DNA of 64,000 nt from DAOTXR01 sp034435375. GTDB lineage: Bacteria; Chloroflexota; Anaerolineae; Aggregatilineales; UBA3940. Where the stretch lies: NCBI GenBank assembly GCA_034435375.1, contig DAOTXR010000048.1, forward strand, positions 310,001 to 374,000, given 5' to 3'. The translations under genes were made by a program, and so were the position numbers. The first letter of the stretch is position 1; each line of letters opens with the position of its first letter. Below are positions 7,544 to 16,533 of this stretch, in pieces. Under the pieces are notes generated by a model. It was not told the origin of the DNA, made no database searches, and saw only the letters and a program-made list of their open reading frames with translations.

Positions 7544-9879
7544 CTGCTTCGCTGGCACTGACCGCAGTCTATCTGATCCTGTTGGGCATTGCGCTGCAAG
7601 GACGTACACGGCGCAATCCTGCCGAAGGTTGGCTGCTGGTCTTCTGTGGCTACTCCACCATGCTGATGGGTCTGCATGCCCTAATCTCGGCTGGCGTGGT
7701 CACGCTGCCCACTTCTCTTGCCGAACAGTTACTAGCCTTGCTTGGTTTTGTGATCAGTGTGGGTATGGTGGCCATGCTGACGCTGGCCTACTTGGCGCTG
7801 AACCGGCAGATCATGTGGGGCGTGGCCATCCTGATCGTAGTATGGGGAGTGGCCCTGCTCATCGTGGAACTGAGCGGCGCTGCCCCGTTGCTTGGATCAC
7901 AACCCTGGGTGGTGGATGCCCTCGGCTCCCAGCAAGTGACGATCGGTTTTGAGGTAGCAGCCCTGGGCTGGATGCTGATCTCGCTGCTGCTCTTCGTCTT
8001 GACTTGGCGAGCCTTCCTCAGCGAACCGCTCCCACTTTATGCGAACCGCATCCTGTTTTGGGCAGCCGTCTCACCCACGTTGCTCTTCGGCGATGCTCTG
8101 ACTGCCTGGTCGCGGGCGCCTTGGCACTATGTGGGTTACGGTCTGCGACTGGCCGGCGCCATTGGCGCAGTCTATGCTGTAGTATCACATCGCGTGATAG
8201 ACCTGCGCGAGTTTGTGCGTTGGTTTGTCAGCCGTCTGATCCTGATGGCGGTCACCGGCGCGCTGGTGTTTGGCGGCATCGCGGTGGTGCTGTACGTGTC
8301 ACTGCCGGGCCTCGGATCGAACAATCGTTGGATTCTGGGGATCGTTGTGGCAGCTCTCGTAGCGTTGCTGCTGCCGCCCATCATGCAGTTCTTTCGCTGG
8401 CTGTTGCGGGGTCTTATCAGTCGCGGCCTTACTGATGCTACAGAGGTCATCCGCCTTTACAGCCAGCGCATCAGCGGCGTGATTGAGCTGAAAGACCTAG
8501 CAGATGCCATCGCCAAAAACATCAATGAGCTGCTCGCCACCCGCCGCGCCCAGATGATCCTGGCCACCCATGTGGAAGATCACATCGTCCTGGAACAAGT
8601 CGGCGGTCAATCCGAGGCGGCATCCAGCGCCGTGCTGTCAACTGAGAGTCCAATCTATCGATACTTCATGACGGACAGGCAGCCGTTGCTCCAGTATGAC
8701 ATCGACTACCACAAAGATTACATCGCGGTCTTGCCCCAGGAACGCCGGTACTTTGCAGCCCTGGAGATGGATATCTACGCCCCGATTGTGAAGGAAGATC
8801 GGCTTATCGGTCTGCTGGCGGTTGGCCCGAAGGTCAACGACGATCCATTCCGGCCCAACGAGATCGAGCTTTTGGAGGCGCTGGCCAACCAGACTGTAGG
8901 CGCTCTGGAGAATGCGCGCTTGGTGAATGACCTGCGTATGCTTAACCAGCGGATCAGTGCACTGAACGAAGACCTGCGCACTACTAACGAGCGCCTGCAA
9001 CTGCTTGATTCGGTGAAGACCGACTTCATTTCAATCGCCTCACATGAGCTGCGTACTCCCCTGACTCAAATCCAGGGCTATGCTGATCTGCTGATCGAAA
9101 TGGCCGAACGCAACCTACTCACTCCAGAGGAGCTGTCATCGATCACCAGTAGCTTGAGCAAGGCCAGCCAACGTATGGCTGACGTGATCACGTCTATGCT
9201 AGACGTATCTCAAATCGACGTAGACAGCATGGATCTCAATTTCGTGGAGACCACTCTGTCCAACATCCTTAAGCTGGCCATAGAGCCGTATGCCAACCCG
9301 ATCCATGACCGCAAACAGACCCTGGTGGCACGTGGTCTGCGCAATCTCCCGCCAATCACAGGCGACTATAAGCGCCTAGTGCAGGCCTTTCAAAACCTGA
9401 TCACCAATGCCATCAAGTTCACGCCCGATGGGGGCCGGATCGATGTAATTGGTGAGGTCTTTGAGCGTGATGAGCAGGGTCAGCCGATCAGCTTACGAGT
9501 GATGATCAAAGATACGGGTATCGGTATTGACAAAGAGCATCATTCGCTGATCTTTGAGAAATTCTACCGCGTGGGATCGGTGGCGTTGCATTCTACTGGT
9601 ACCACCAAGTTCAAAGGAGGCGGCCCTGGCCTGGGCCTGGCAATTGCCAGGGGCATCATCGAGGCCCATGGCGGGCGTATCTGGGTGGAAAGCGAGGGCC
9701 ACGACGAAGAAAAATTGCCCGGCAGCACGTTCCATGTCGTTCTGCCGCTGCGCCCGCCCGCGCTCGATGCACAGAAGCGCATCCAAGAGATCTCTGAAGC
9801 CAAGCAAGAAACCATAGTCCATCCCAGTCTGCTGCGCCCGAAGTCATCAGAGGAAGACGACACTATGGAGATCAGCTAG
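7540..9879 (+). CDS. Membrane sensor histidine kinase with GAF domain
   Basis: A 779-residue hybrid of membrane sensor and kinase. The first ~275 residues hold about eight hydrophobic segments. A GAF-like domain follows (about 300-460), then a coiled coil (INQRISALNEDLRTTNERLQ region), a HisKA domain with the phospho-His in ASHELRTPL (about residue 502) and an HATPase domain with N box QNLITNAIKF and G boxes DTGIGID and GLGLAIARG. It starts inside the gyrA stop (ATGA), so translation is coupled to gyrase, an uncommon pairing. No response regulator is adjacent. The stimulus is unknown. Confidence 0.92.
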   Translation: MTASLALTAVYLILLGIALQGRTRRNPAEGWLLVFCGYSTMLMGLHALISAGVVTLPTSLAEQLLALLGFVISVGMVAMLTLAYLALNRQIMWGVAILIVVWGVALLIVELSGAAPLLGSQPWVVDALGSQQVTIGFEVAALGWMLISLLLFVLTWRAFLSEPLPLYANRILFWAAVSPTLLFGDALTAWSRAPWHYVGYGLRLAGAIGAVYAVVSHRVIDLREFVRWFVSRLILMAVTGALVFGGIAVVLYVSLPGLGSNNRWILGIVVAALVALLLPPIMQFFRWLLRGLISRGLTDATEVIRLYSQRISGVIELKDLADAIAKNINELLATRRAQMILATHVEDHIVLEQVGGQSEAASSAVLSTESPIYRYFMTDRQPLLQYDIDYHKDYIAVLPQERRYFAALEMDIYAPIVKEDRLIGLLAVGPKVNDDPFRPNEIELLEALANQTVGALENARLVNDLRMLNQRISALNEDLRTTNERLQLLDSVKTDFISIASHELRTPLTQIQGYADLLIEMAERNLLTPEELSSITSSLSKASQRMADVITSMLDVSQIDVDSMDLNFVETTLSNILKLAIEPYANPIHDRKQTLVARGLRNLPPITGDYKRLVQAFQNLITNAIKFTPDGGRIDVIGEVFERDEQGQPISLRVMIKDTGIGIDKEHHSLIFEKFYRVGSVALHSTGTTKFKGGGPGLGLAIARGIIEAHGGRIWVESEGHDEEKLPGSTFHVVLPLRPPALDAQKRIQEISEAKQETIVHPSLLRPKSSEEDDTMEIS

Positions 9880-9998
9880 GGCGCCCAGGAGTGCTTGATC
9901 TGCTATAGATGTCCGGACAGGCGCCCAGGAGGGCCAGTACCTCGGGCCAGCGTTCATCTGCCCAATGGAGCACTTAGCGTCCAACTGAGGGTTGTTCT

Positions 9999-10029
9999 GC
10001 AAAGGGCAGGTCTTAGACCTGCTCTTTGC
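9999..10029 (+). terminator. Hairpin downstream of the gyrA-kinase operon
   Basis: Arms at 9999-10012 and 10016-10029 form a 14-bp stem with one G-U pair and a TTA loop. There is little U-tract after it on the plus strand, so it may end or stabilise the transcript rather than act as a canonical intrinsic terminator. The remaining 9880-10144 intergenic sequence holds only two copies of GCGCCCAGGAG (9881 and 9921). Confidence 0.5.
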
Positions 10030-10144
10030 TCAGAGATTAGTACTTGAAACACGCTTGGCGATAGAATCTAGGCAAGTTTGATCGGGTACCCTGGGCGCAT
10101 GAGCGCCAAAGCCCCTGATCATGTGGAGGGTAAGGAGAAAAGAT

Positions 10145-10924
10145 GTGAAGCTTGCGATCAGTGGGAAAGGCGGCGTAGGAAAAACAACCCTGGCAGCCCT
10201 GCTCGCCCAGGTTTATGCCGATGCCGGACGCGATGTACTGGCTGTCGATGCCGACCCTTCGCCGTGCCTGGCCGGCGCGTTGGGCTTCCCCACCGAGCTG
10301 CGGGCACGGCTGCACCCCATCGCCGAGATGGACGAGCTGATTGAGGAGCGAACTGGAGCCAAACCGGGTACCGTGGGCGGATTCTTCACATTGAACCCAC
10401 GTGTGGACGACATCCCGGACCGCTTCAGTGTGACACACCGCGGTGTGCGACTGCTGGAGATGGGGTCAGTGGATACAGGAGGATCGGGTTGCATCTGCCC
10501 TGAGAGCGCCATGCTCAAGACGCTGTTTACTCACCTGCTGTTCCGCAAAGACGACGTGTTGATCCTGGACATGTACGCTGGGGTTGAGCATCTGGGCCGC
10601 GCCACGGTCGATTTTGTGGATGCGATGTTGATCGTCGTCGAGCCTACGCGACGCAGCCTGGGTACCGCTGCACAGATCAAACAACTGGCCAACGATATTG
10701 GTCTCATGCGCCTGTGGTTGGTGGCCAACAAGGTGCGCAATGGCGATGAAGCTGCCTTCGTTGAGGCTGAGACGCCTGGCGTCCCAGTGCTAGGGATGCT
10801 GCCCGCCGACCTAGCTGTGCAGGAGGCCGACCGATTGGGCCTCCCAGTCTACGACCATGTTCCAGCGCTGCGCCAGGCCGCCGAGCAGATCGCTCAGCAG
10901 TTGGCTGGCGAGATTGCCTCTTAA
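10145..10924 (+). CDS. cooC: CooC-like nickel-insertion ATPase (first of two)
   Basis: A 259-aa MinD/SIMIBI-class ATPase resembling CooC, which uses ATP to help load nickel into CO dehydrogenase or acetyl-CoA synthase. The deviant Walker A is GKGGVGKTT near the N-terminus, followed by DADPS. The switch II region is LDMYAGVEHLGRAT. The paired cysteines expected of CooC are in GSGCICPES. A GTG start at 10145 is chosen because AAGGAG ends seven bases before it and the protein then begins VKLAISGKGG. It is followed by a second, divergent paralogue, but no CO dehydrogenase gene is in the window. Confidence 0.85.
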   Translation: MKLAISGKGGVGKTTLAALLAQVYADAGRDVLAVDADPSPCLAGALGFPTELRARLHPIAEMDELIEERTGAKPGTVGGFFTLNPRVDDIPDRFSVTHRGVRLLEMGSVDTGGSGCICPESAMLKTLFTHLLFRKDDVLILDMYAGVEHLGRATVDFVDAMLIVVEPTRRSLGTAAQIKQLANDIGLMRLWLVANKVRNGDEAAFVEAETPGVPVLGMLPADLAVQEADRLGLPVYDHVPALRQAAEQIAQQLAGEIAS

Positions 10925-10931
10925 GTGTTTG

Positions 10932-11011
10932 GCTGCCTTAGATTATAAAAAATCCAGGCAGCTCAGGCTTGATGGTTTGATTTTGTTTGATTTTTAGAAT
11001 CAGACCATCAA
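10932..11011 (+). other. Two stem-loops between the cooC paralogues
   Basis: A 7-bp stem (10932-10938 with 10956-10962) is followed by a 14-bp stem with one G-U pair (10969-10982 with 10998-11011, 15-nt loop). Neither has a following U-tract. They could be an RNA processing or stability element that sets the ratio of the two CooC proteins, or a weak terminator; nothing decides between these. Confidence 0.45.
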
Positions 11012-11062
11012 ATCCTTAAGCAGAACCTGGCCGCACGTAGAATTGGCATTGAGGAGCCACCT

Positions 11063-11851
11063 ATGACAACAACCATCGCACTCGCAGGCAAGGGCGGCGT
11101 CGGTAAGACGACCGTGGCAGGCATGATCATCAAGTACCTAGCTCAGACACAGGCCGGCTCCATCCTGGCAATTGACGCTGACCCCAGCAGCAACCTCAAC
11201 ATGGTGCTGGGACTGAACCTGGAGTGGACAGTTGGGGACATCCGCGAGGGGCTGCTAGAGCAGGTCAAGTCGTCGCTGACGGCAGGTGGCGCAGCCATGG
11301 GGGCGCTCCCTGGCGGTGTGACCAAGCGCGACTACCTCGACTACGAGATTCGCTCCTCATTGGCTGAGGGCGACCGCTTCGACCTGGTCGCCATGGGTCG
11401 TTCGGAGGGGCCAGGCTGCTACTGTGCTGTCAATCACAACCTGCGCGAAGTGCTGGATGCCATTAGCAAGAATTATCGTTATATCGTGATCGACAATGAA
11501 GCAGGCATGGAACACTTGAGCCGCCGAACCACGCGCGATGTGAACCACCTGCTGATCGTTAGCGACCCGACCCAGCGCGGGATTGTTGCCGCCGGGCGCA
11601 TTGCTGCTCTACGCCACGAATTGGATATTGGCGTCGAGAATGCTTATCTGATTCTGAACCGGGTGTCAGGAGAACTGCCTGCGCCGCTCAGAGCGCAGAT
11701 CGATACGCTGGACATCCCCTTGCTGGGAACGGTGCCCAACAGCCAAGAACTGGCTGAGTTTGAGTTTAATGGTCGCCCGCTGATAGACCTGGGCGACCAC
11801 TCGCCGGTGTATCAGGCGGTGGCCAGCATGATGCAGCAAATCCTATCGTGA
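11063..11851 (+). CDS. cooC: CooC-like nickel-insertion ATPase (second of two)
   Basis: A 262-aa paralogue of the preceding protein and the closer match to classical CooC/AcsF. Walker A is GKGGVGKTTVAGM, with DADPSSNLN next. The CxC nickel-binding pair is in GPGCYCAVNH, and the switch II is the canonical IDNEAGMEHLSRR. A good GAGGAG site precedes the ATG. Known CooC dimers bind one Ni(II) through the CxC pair. Two CooC-type genes side by side are often found where several carbonyl-reducing nickel enzymes are matured. Confidence 0.9.
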   Translation: MTTTIALAGKGGVGKTTVAGMIIKYLAQTQAGSILAIDADPSSNLNMVLGLNLEWTVGDIREGLLEQVKSSLTAGGAAMGALPGGVTKRDYLDYEIRSSLAEGDRFDLVAMGRSEGPGCYCAVNHNLREVLDAISKNYRYIVIDNEAGMEHLSRRTTRDVNHLLIVSDPTQRGIVAAGRIAALRHELDIGVENAYLILNRVSGELPAPLRAQIDTLDIPLLGTVPNSQELAEFEFNGRPLIDLGDHSPVYQAVASMMQQILS

Positions 11852-11897
11852 GGGCTTGTATACTTTTCACAGGGGTGTGAGGCAGGGCCACAGTACT

Positions 11898-12989
11898 GTG
11901 ACCACGCCCCTATCGCTTGCGATGACCATGACAGCAGGCTGTGCAGTTTGTGGCCAATCCCCTCCTCTTATGTCCGAGGCGCTTGGGGTGTGCCCCGAAT
12001 GCGCTCGCCGCGAGGAAGGCGCACTACGCGCACAAGCAGCTCATGTTCGCTCTCGTCGGCTGTTTGGCCTGCCGGAGGTCCCACCTCGTTCCGAGCAGGG
12101 CATCCGATGCACATGGTGTGGAAGTGAGTGCCTGATTGGCGAAGGGGAGCGCGGTTTTTGTGGCTTGCGGACGGTCAAGGATGGCCGGTTGCGCCACATT
12201 GCTGGGACGCCACAACGTGGCCTTCTACACTGGTACCGCGATCCACTTCCCACCAACTGCGTTGCTGACTGGGTATGCGCCGGCCATCGGCAGCACGGAA
12301 GGCACAACCTGGCTGTTTTCTATCAGAGTTGCACCCTGGACTGCCTGTATTGCCAGAACTGGCACTACCGGGAAGTGGATGCTGAGCGCAGCGTTGGAAT
12401 CGCCGCTGACGAGCTGGCCAGCGCGGCTAACCTCCAGACGTTCTGTGTGTGCTACTTCGGCGGCGATCCGGCCTCGCAGATGGCCCATGCACTGGTTTCG
12501 GCCAAGATGCTGGCAGAACGCGGGGTGGTGGTCTGCTGGGAGACCGCAGGCACCAGCCATCCACGCCTGCTCGATCGGGCCGTAGAGCTGTCCCTGCACA
12601 GCGGGGGCTGCCTCAAGTTCGACCTGAAGGCCTTCACCGAGCCGTTGCATATCGCCTTGACTGGCTTGAGCAACCGCCAGACACTGGCCAACTTCACGCG
12701 TGCGGCCCGGCGATTTGGCGAACGGTCTGGCTCTCCCCCAATCGTTGCAAGCACGCTGCTGGTGCCTGGCTATGTGGATGCTGAGGAGGTGAGGCGCATC
12801 GCACGCTTCATCGCAGACCAGAACCCAGCGATTCCCTACTCGCTGCTCGGTTTTGCACCCAACTATCTGATGCCCGATCTCCCTCCTACATCGGTGAGTC
12901 ACGCCGAAGCCGCCCGGCAAGCTGCCCTTGATGAGGGCTTGCAGAATGTCCATGTCGGCAACCGCCATCTGCTTGGTCGGGACTACTGA
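11898..12989 (+). CDS. Radical SAM protein, PflA-like (COG1180 type)
   Basis: About 363 aa. The CxxxCxxC cluster motif CTLDCLYC, followed by QNW, lies near residues 140-150. A PFL-activase-like barrel runs to the C-terminus (CVCYFGGDPASQ, CLKFDLKAFTEP). N-terminally there are two further Cys clusters, CAVCGQ...CPEC and CTWCGSEC...GFCGLR, which look like metal-binding knuckles. The start is uncertain: GTG 11898 or ATG 11922; in-frame sequence continues to a TTG at 11856. It follows the second cooC gene closely, suggesting a joint role in metalloenzyme activation. The target is unknown. The last seven bases overlap the convergent metE-like gene. Confidence 0.8.
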   Translation: MTTPLSLAMTMTAGCAVCGQSPPLMSEALGVCPECARREEGALRAQAAHVRSRRLFGLPEVPPRSEQGIRCTWCGSECLIGEGERGFCGLRTVKDGRLRHIAGTPQRGLLHWYRDPLPTNCVADWVCAGHRQHGRHNLAVFYQSCTLDCLYCQNWHYREVDAERSVGIAADELASAANLQTFCVCYFGGDPASQMAHALVSAKMLAERGVVVCWETAGTSHPRLLDRAVELSLHSGGCLKFDLKAFTEPLHIALTGLSNRQTLANFTRAARRFGERSGSPPIVASTLLVPGYVDAEEVRRIARFIADQNPAIPYSLLGFAPNYLMPDLPPTSVSHAEAARQAALDEGLQNVHVGNRHLLGRDY

Positions 12990-14041
12990 AGCGTGCAAAG
13001 TATCTGGGCAACCTGTGACAACACCTCAATGGCGCGTTCAGCAATGGGGACCGTGGTCGAGCCTAAACCGCAGCTAGGGGTGACCAAGCTACAGTGGGCA
13101 AACTCCTGGGGGTCGATCTGAATGCCGCGTGCGTGCGCCTTCTCGCTGATCAGCTGGAACCCGGCTTGCAACCGTTCGACAATGGCTTCCGGCGATAGAC
13201 CCAGCAAGGCGTCATTGTTCGGCACAATACCCCATGCTACCACCCCGCCTCGGTCAAGAAAGGCACGCATCTCCGCCGGATATAGCGCCAGATGATCGAG
13301 AAAGCCAAAGGCATCCAGGCTGAGCACATCGACCCTTGTCTGGAGCAAGACTGACCAGTCCGTGTTAGCACAGCAGTGAACACCAGCCTTCGCCCCCTCA
13401 GCGTGGATGGCATCAAACACCTCGTTCATCATATCGACGGCCTGCGTCTGCCCCAGGTTGATGAAGGCCGAGCCGAACGATGCCATGTACGGTTCATCGA
13501 CGAACAGAATCACGTGAGGGCGCACATCTCGAAGCTGCCTGATCTGCCAGCGGGCATTCATGGCCGAGTTCTTCACCAGAACATCAGCCAGCACCTCATG
13601 ATACAGCACGGCCCGCAGGTCCTGGTCAGTGACTGTCAGCCCAAAACTGATCGGCCCAATGACCTGTCCCTTAATCCAACCGTTGCCTGCTGGGGGCGTT
13701 CGGCGCAGTGTCTCCAGCAGGGCATAAAATCCTGCGGCGTGATCTGGATGTAGCGCAAAGGAGTCCACGTCTTCAGCCAGGTATCGCTCGTAGAACGCTT
13801 CAACCGCTCCCATCAGATTGCCTGTGGTGTCGAAGATGATCTTCTCTTTGACCTTGTCGACTGTGGCCCCTGGCAGGTGAGGCCCATATTGGACATAGAT
13901 ACTCTCAAGAAACGTGCGACGTGGGAATTGCGGCCAGGCCGGCACATCGAGTCTGTCGTTCAGCCATTCGCACAGAGCTACAGGCTCAGTGTGTGGAAAG
14001 CTCCCCACGTGTGTGGTCCAGTACCGTGGTGTGAAATCCAT
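12983..14041 (-). CDS. Core-type cobalamin-independent methionine synthase (MetE C-terminal domain family)
   Basis: A 352-residue single-domain protein of the MetE/UroD fold, lacking the N-terminal half of classical MetE. Zinc ligands are visible as HCC in GVHCCANTDW and the distal Cys in TPSCGLGS. In characterised short 'core' MetE proteins from anaerobes, homocysteine is methylated from a methylcorrinoid rather than methyl-THF. The nearby CooC genes and the MTHF reductase fusion fit corrinoid-linked one-carbon metabolism. AGGAGAC lies just before the ATG. An alternative is another corrinoid methyltransferase of the same superfamily. Confidence 0.78.
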   Translation of the reverse strand: MDFTPRYWTTHVGSFPHTEPVALCEWLNDRLDVPAWPQFPRRTFLESIYVQYGPHLPGATVDKVKEKIIFDTTGNLMGAVEAFYERYLAEDVDSFALHPDHAAGFYALLETLRRTPPAGNGWIKGQVIGPISFGLTVTDQDLRAVLYHEVLADVLVKNSAMNARWQIRQLRDVRPHVILFVDEPYMASFGSAFINLGQTQAVDMMNEVFDAIHAEGAKAGVHCCANTDWSVLLQTRVDVLSLDAFGFLDHLALYPAEMRAFLDRGGVVAWGIVPNNDALLGLSPEAIVERLQAGFQLISEKAHARGIQIDPQEFAHCSLVTPSCGLGSTTVPIAERAIEVLSQVAQILCTLQ

Positions 14042-14102
14042 CGGTCTGTCTCCTGAAAGATGGCTTCCTAAGGAACGCTCCCGTGAGTATTCCTGCCGAT
14101 TC

Positions 14103-14576
14103 TTATCTCCCGGCTTTCAACGCCGTCAGAGCGAGTTGAACGCCGTCTTCGGGGTTGATCCTGATTCTGGCGTCAACAATCTTTCCTTGCTCGTCAATCA
14201 CAAAGTGGCTGCGGATCACTCCCATAGTGGTGCGGCCATACGTCGATTTTTCTCCCCACACGCCGTAGGCTGCGGCAATGGCGTGATCCTCGTCGACCAG
14301 CAGTGTGAATGGCAGATTGTACTTAGCCTTGAACTCCCGATGGCTGGCTTGTCCATCTGGGCTGACGCCAAGCACAATGGCATTGTGTTCCTCAATGGCC
14401 GGGTAGTTGTCACGGAAGCTACAAGCTTGCTTGGTGCAGCCGGGGGTATCGTCTTTGGGATAAAAGTAGAGCACCACGCGCCTGCCGCGGAGGCTGCTGA
14501 GCTTGATCTTCTCGCCTGCATCGGTGAGTGCCTCAAAGTCGGGGGCAAGATCGCCAATCTTAGGTGAGTCGCTCAT
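14103..14576 (-). CDS. bcp: Thiol peroxidase / peroxiredoxin Q (Bcp type)
   Basis: A 157-aa thioredoxin-fold peroxidase that reduces hydrogen and alkyl peroxides. The peroxidatic Cys is in PKDDTPGCTKQACSFRD; a second Cys five residues later (GCTKQAC) matches the resolving Cys of the alpha2 PrxQ type. AKFSVWGEK-like sequence (AAYGVWGEKSTYGR) and the FVID repeat follow, as in the family. The AAGGAGA site fits the ATG at 14576. It is transcribed with the two methionine-related genes on either side, separated by short gaps. Confidence 0.93.
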   Translation of the reverse strand: MSDSPKIGDLAPDFEALTDAGEKIKLSSLRGRRVVLYFYPKDDTPGCTKQACSFRDNYPAIEEHNAIVLGVSPDGQASHREFKAKYNLPFTLLVDEDHAIAAAYGVWGEKSTYGRTTMGVIRSHFVIDEQGKIVDARIRINPEDGVQLALTALKAGR

Positions 14577-14658
14577 GCTGATGATTTCTCCTTGGTTCTG
14601 TACGATTCGTTAAGGAGACTGTATCGTATTTCACCTAGCCTGTCAGCACTCACATCGC

Positions 14659-16533
14659 TCATCTTTGCTCAGCTCGTACTGCCTCGATGATCTCGGCGAT
14701 CAGGTCATAACGGCCAAACTGCGGCATCAGATACAGGCCCGCTACCCCCATCTGCCGAAACTGTCCGGCCAGTTCCTGGGCGATCCTGACCCCTTCCTGG
14801 GGTGCGCTGTCCCCGGCAGCCTCAATGCGAGATCGAATCGCATCGGGGATCACGATGCCAGGCACCTCATTGTGCAGAAAGGCCGCGTGCCGTGCGCTGT
14901 ACAGCGGCAGCAGCCCGACCAGCACTGGTATATCGAGTGGGCCATGGAGCGAAGTGTAACGCTCCATGAACTGCCGGTAGGTATCCACTTCAAATATCGG
15001 CTGCGTGATCAGATAATCGGCTCCGCTGGTCAGTTTCTTGCGCAGTGTCTTGATCTCGTGTTCTGTGTCGGGTGCAGCGAGGTTCAATGCGCAGCTCACC
15101 AGAAAATTCGTCGGCTGCCCGATGCGGTTGCCCCCCCAATCAAGACCCTGGTTCAGATTCTGTTTGATCAATCGCACTAGCCCGGAGGGCACGATGTCGT
15201 AGTTGTCGGCGGCTTCCGGATAGTCGCCAATGTTGGTCGGGTCGCCCATCACAACGAACAGGTTGCGCACGCCCAGCGCGTGCGCGGCGAGCAGATCGCC
15301 CTGGATGCGCAACAGGTTACGGCCACGTGTGGGGAAGTGCAACACCGTGTCGACGCCAGCCCGGCTTGCCAGCAGATGGCATACAGCCCACGGACTCATC
15401 CGCATCCGTGCCATAGGGCTGTCAGTTACATCGATCACGTCTGCGCCGGCATCGCGCAACATTTGAGCAGCGTGCAAGATTTTATCGGCGACAAGGCCGC
15501 GTGGAGGCGAGACCTCAACTGCGACGACGAACTCACGGCGGGACAGCTTCTGAGCCAGCGGGCTGGGCGCAGGAGCAGCGATCTCCTCCTCAGCCGCCTC
15601 GGCGGCATAATCAACCATGTGCAGGGTGCTGGCCCGCGCAGGGTTGTCCAGCGCAACACGCATTGCCGCAGTATGTTCAGGTGTGGTACCGCAGCACCCG
15701 CCGACGATAACTACGCCCTCATTGCGCAGCGCCACAGCATAGTCGGCAAAATAGTCTGGTCCAGAGGTGTACATCACACGCCCACCGATATTCTCTGGCC
15801 AACCGGCATTGGGAATGGCCGATAGATACACTGGCTGGCCCGCTAGAGCAGATTGCATCTGCTTGACGATGCGCATGATCTGCGCCGGGCCATTGGAGCA
15901 GTTGACGCCGATCACGTCCACTTTCAGATTGGCCAATGCACGCGCCACTTGGGCGGGAGTATCGCCCATCAGGGTACGATCGTCACGAGTGAAGGTCATC
16001 TGGGCAATGATGGGCAGGTCACATACATCGTGTGCAGCCCGCACTGCCTCTCCAATCTCGTGCAGGTCTGAGAAGGTCTCCAGTATCAACACATCGGCTC
16101 CTGCCTCACACAGCACCTCGATCTGCTCGCGGAAGGCTTCGTGAGCTTGCTGGGCAGGAACCCGCCCGATTGGTGCCAGTCGCACACCCAAGGGCCCTAC
16201 CGACGCTGCCACATAGACATTTGGCCTGAAGGCAGCTTCGGCAGCCTGCCGGGCCAGCCGGACGCCTGCCCGGTTGATCTCAGCCAGACGGCTTTCTAGG
16301 CCATGCTCGGCCAGCTTAAAACGGTTGGCGCCAAAGGTGTTTGTCTCGATTACCTCAGCACCTGCTTCCAGATACTGACGGTGGATCCCAAACACGAGAG
16401 CGGGCTTGCTGAGGTTAAGCTCGTCGAAGCAGGCCTCCACCGGCACACCGCTGGCGTGCAGCAGTGTGCCCATAGCCCCATCAGCTAGAATGACTCCCTG
16501 CGCAAGCCGTTCCCGGAAAGGTACAGCGCTCAT
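14659..16533 (-). CDS. Bifunctional homocysteine S-methyltransferase / 5,10-methylene-THF reductase
   Basis: A 624-aa fusion. Residues ~1-300 form a zinc homocysteine methyltransferase barrel (DGAMGTLL, NCSNGP and the paired Cys in GGCCGTTPEH). Residues ~330-624 form a MetF-type flavin reductase (VAVEVSPPRG, TQPIFEVDTYRQF). It is similar in architecture to YitJ of Bacillus. It would reduce methylene-THF to methyl-THF and transfer a methyl group to homocysteine from a donor such as S-methylmethionine. GAGGGGG precedes the ATG. With core MetE downstream, it gives the organism two distinct homocysteine-methylating modules. Confidence 0.93.
   Translation of the reverse strand: MSAVPFRERLAQGVILADGAMGTLLHASGVPVEACFDELNLSKPALVFGIHRQYLEAGAEVIETNTFGANRFKLAEHGLESRLAEINRAGVRLARQAAEAAFRPNVYVAASVGPLGVRLAPIGRVPAQQAHEAFREQIEVLCEAGADVLILETFSDLHEIGEAVRAAHDVCDLPIIAQMTFTRDDRTLMGDTPAQVARALANLKVDVIGVNCSNGPAQIMRIVKQMQSALAGQPVYLSAIPNAGWPENIGGRVMYTSGPDYFADYAVALRNEGVVIVGGCCGTTPEHTAAMRVALDNPARASTLHMVDYAAEAAEEEIAAPAPSPLAQKLSRREFVVAVEVSPPRGLVADKILHAAQMLRDAGADVIDVTDSPMARMRMSPWAVCHLLASRAGVDTVLHFPTRGRNLLRIQGDLLAAHALGVRNLFVVMGDPTNIGDYPEAADNYDIVPSGLVRLIKQNLNQGLDWGGNRIGQPTNFLVSCALNLAAPDTEHEIKTLRKKLTSGADYLITQPIFEVDTYRQFMERYTSLHGPLDIPVLVGLLPLYSARHAAFLHNEVPGIVIPDAIRSRIEAAGDSAPQEGVRIAQELAGQFRQMGVAGLYLMPQFGRYDLIAEIIEAVRAEQR

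Noticed and set aside
6332..7609. 425-codon minus-strand open frame opposite gyrA
   Set aside because: Antisense shadow of gyrA with no homology to known families.
9881..9931. Direct repeat GCGCCCAGGAG in the region before cooC
   Set aside because: Only two 11-base copies with no flanking symmetry; not an attachment site or operator that can be supported.
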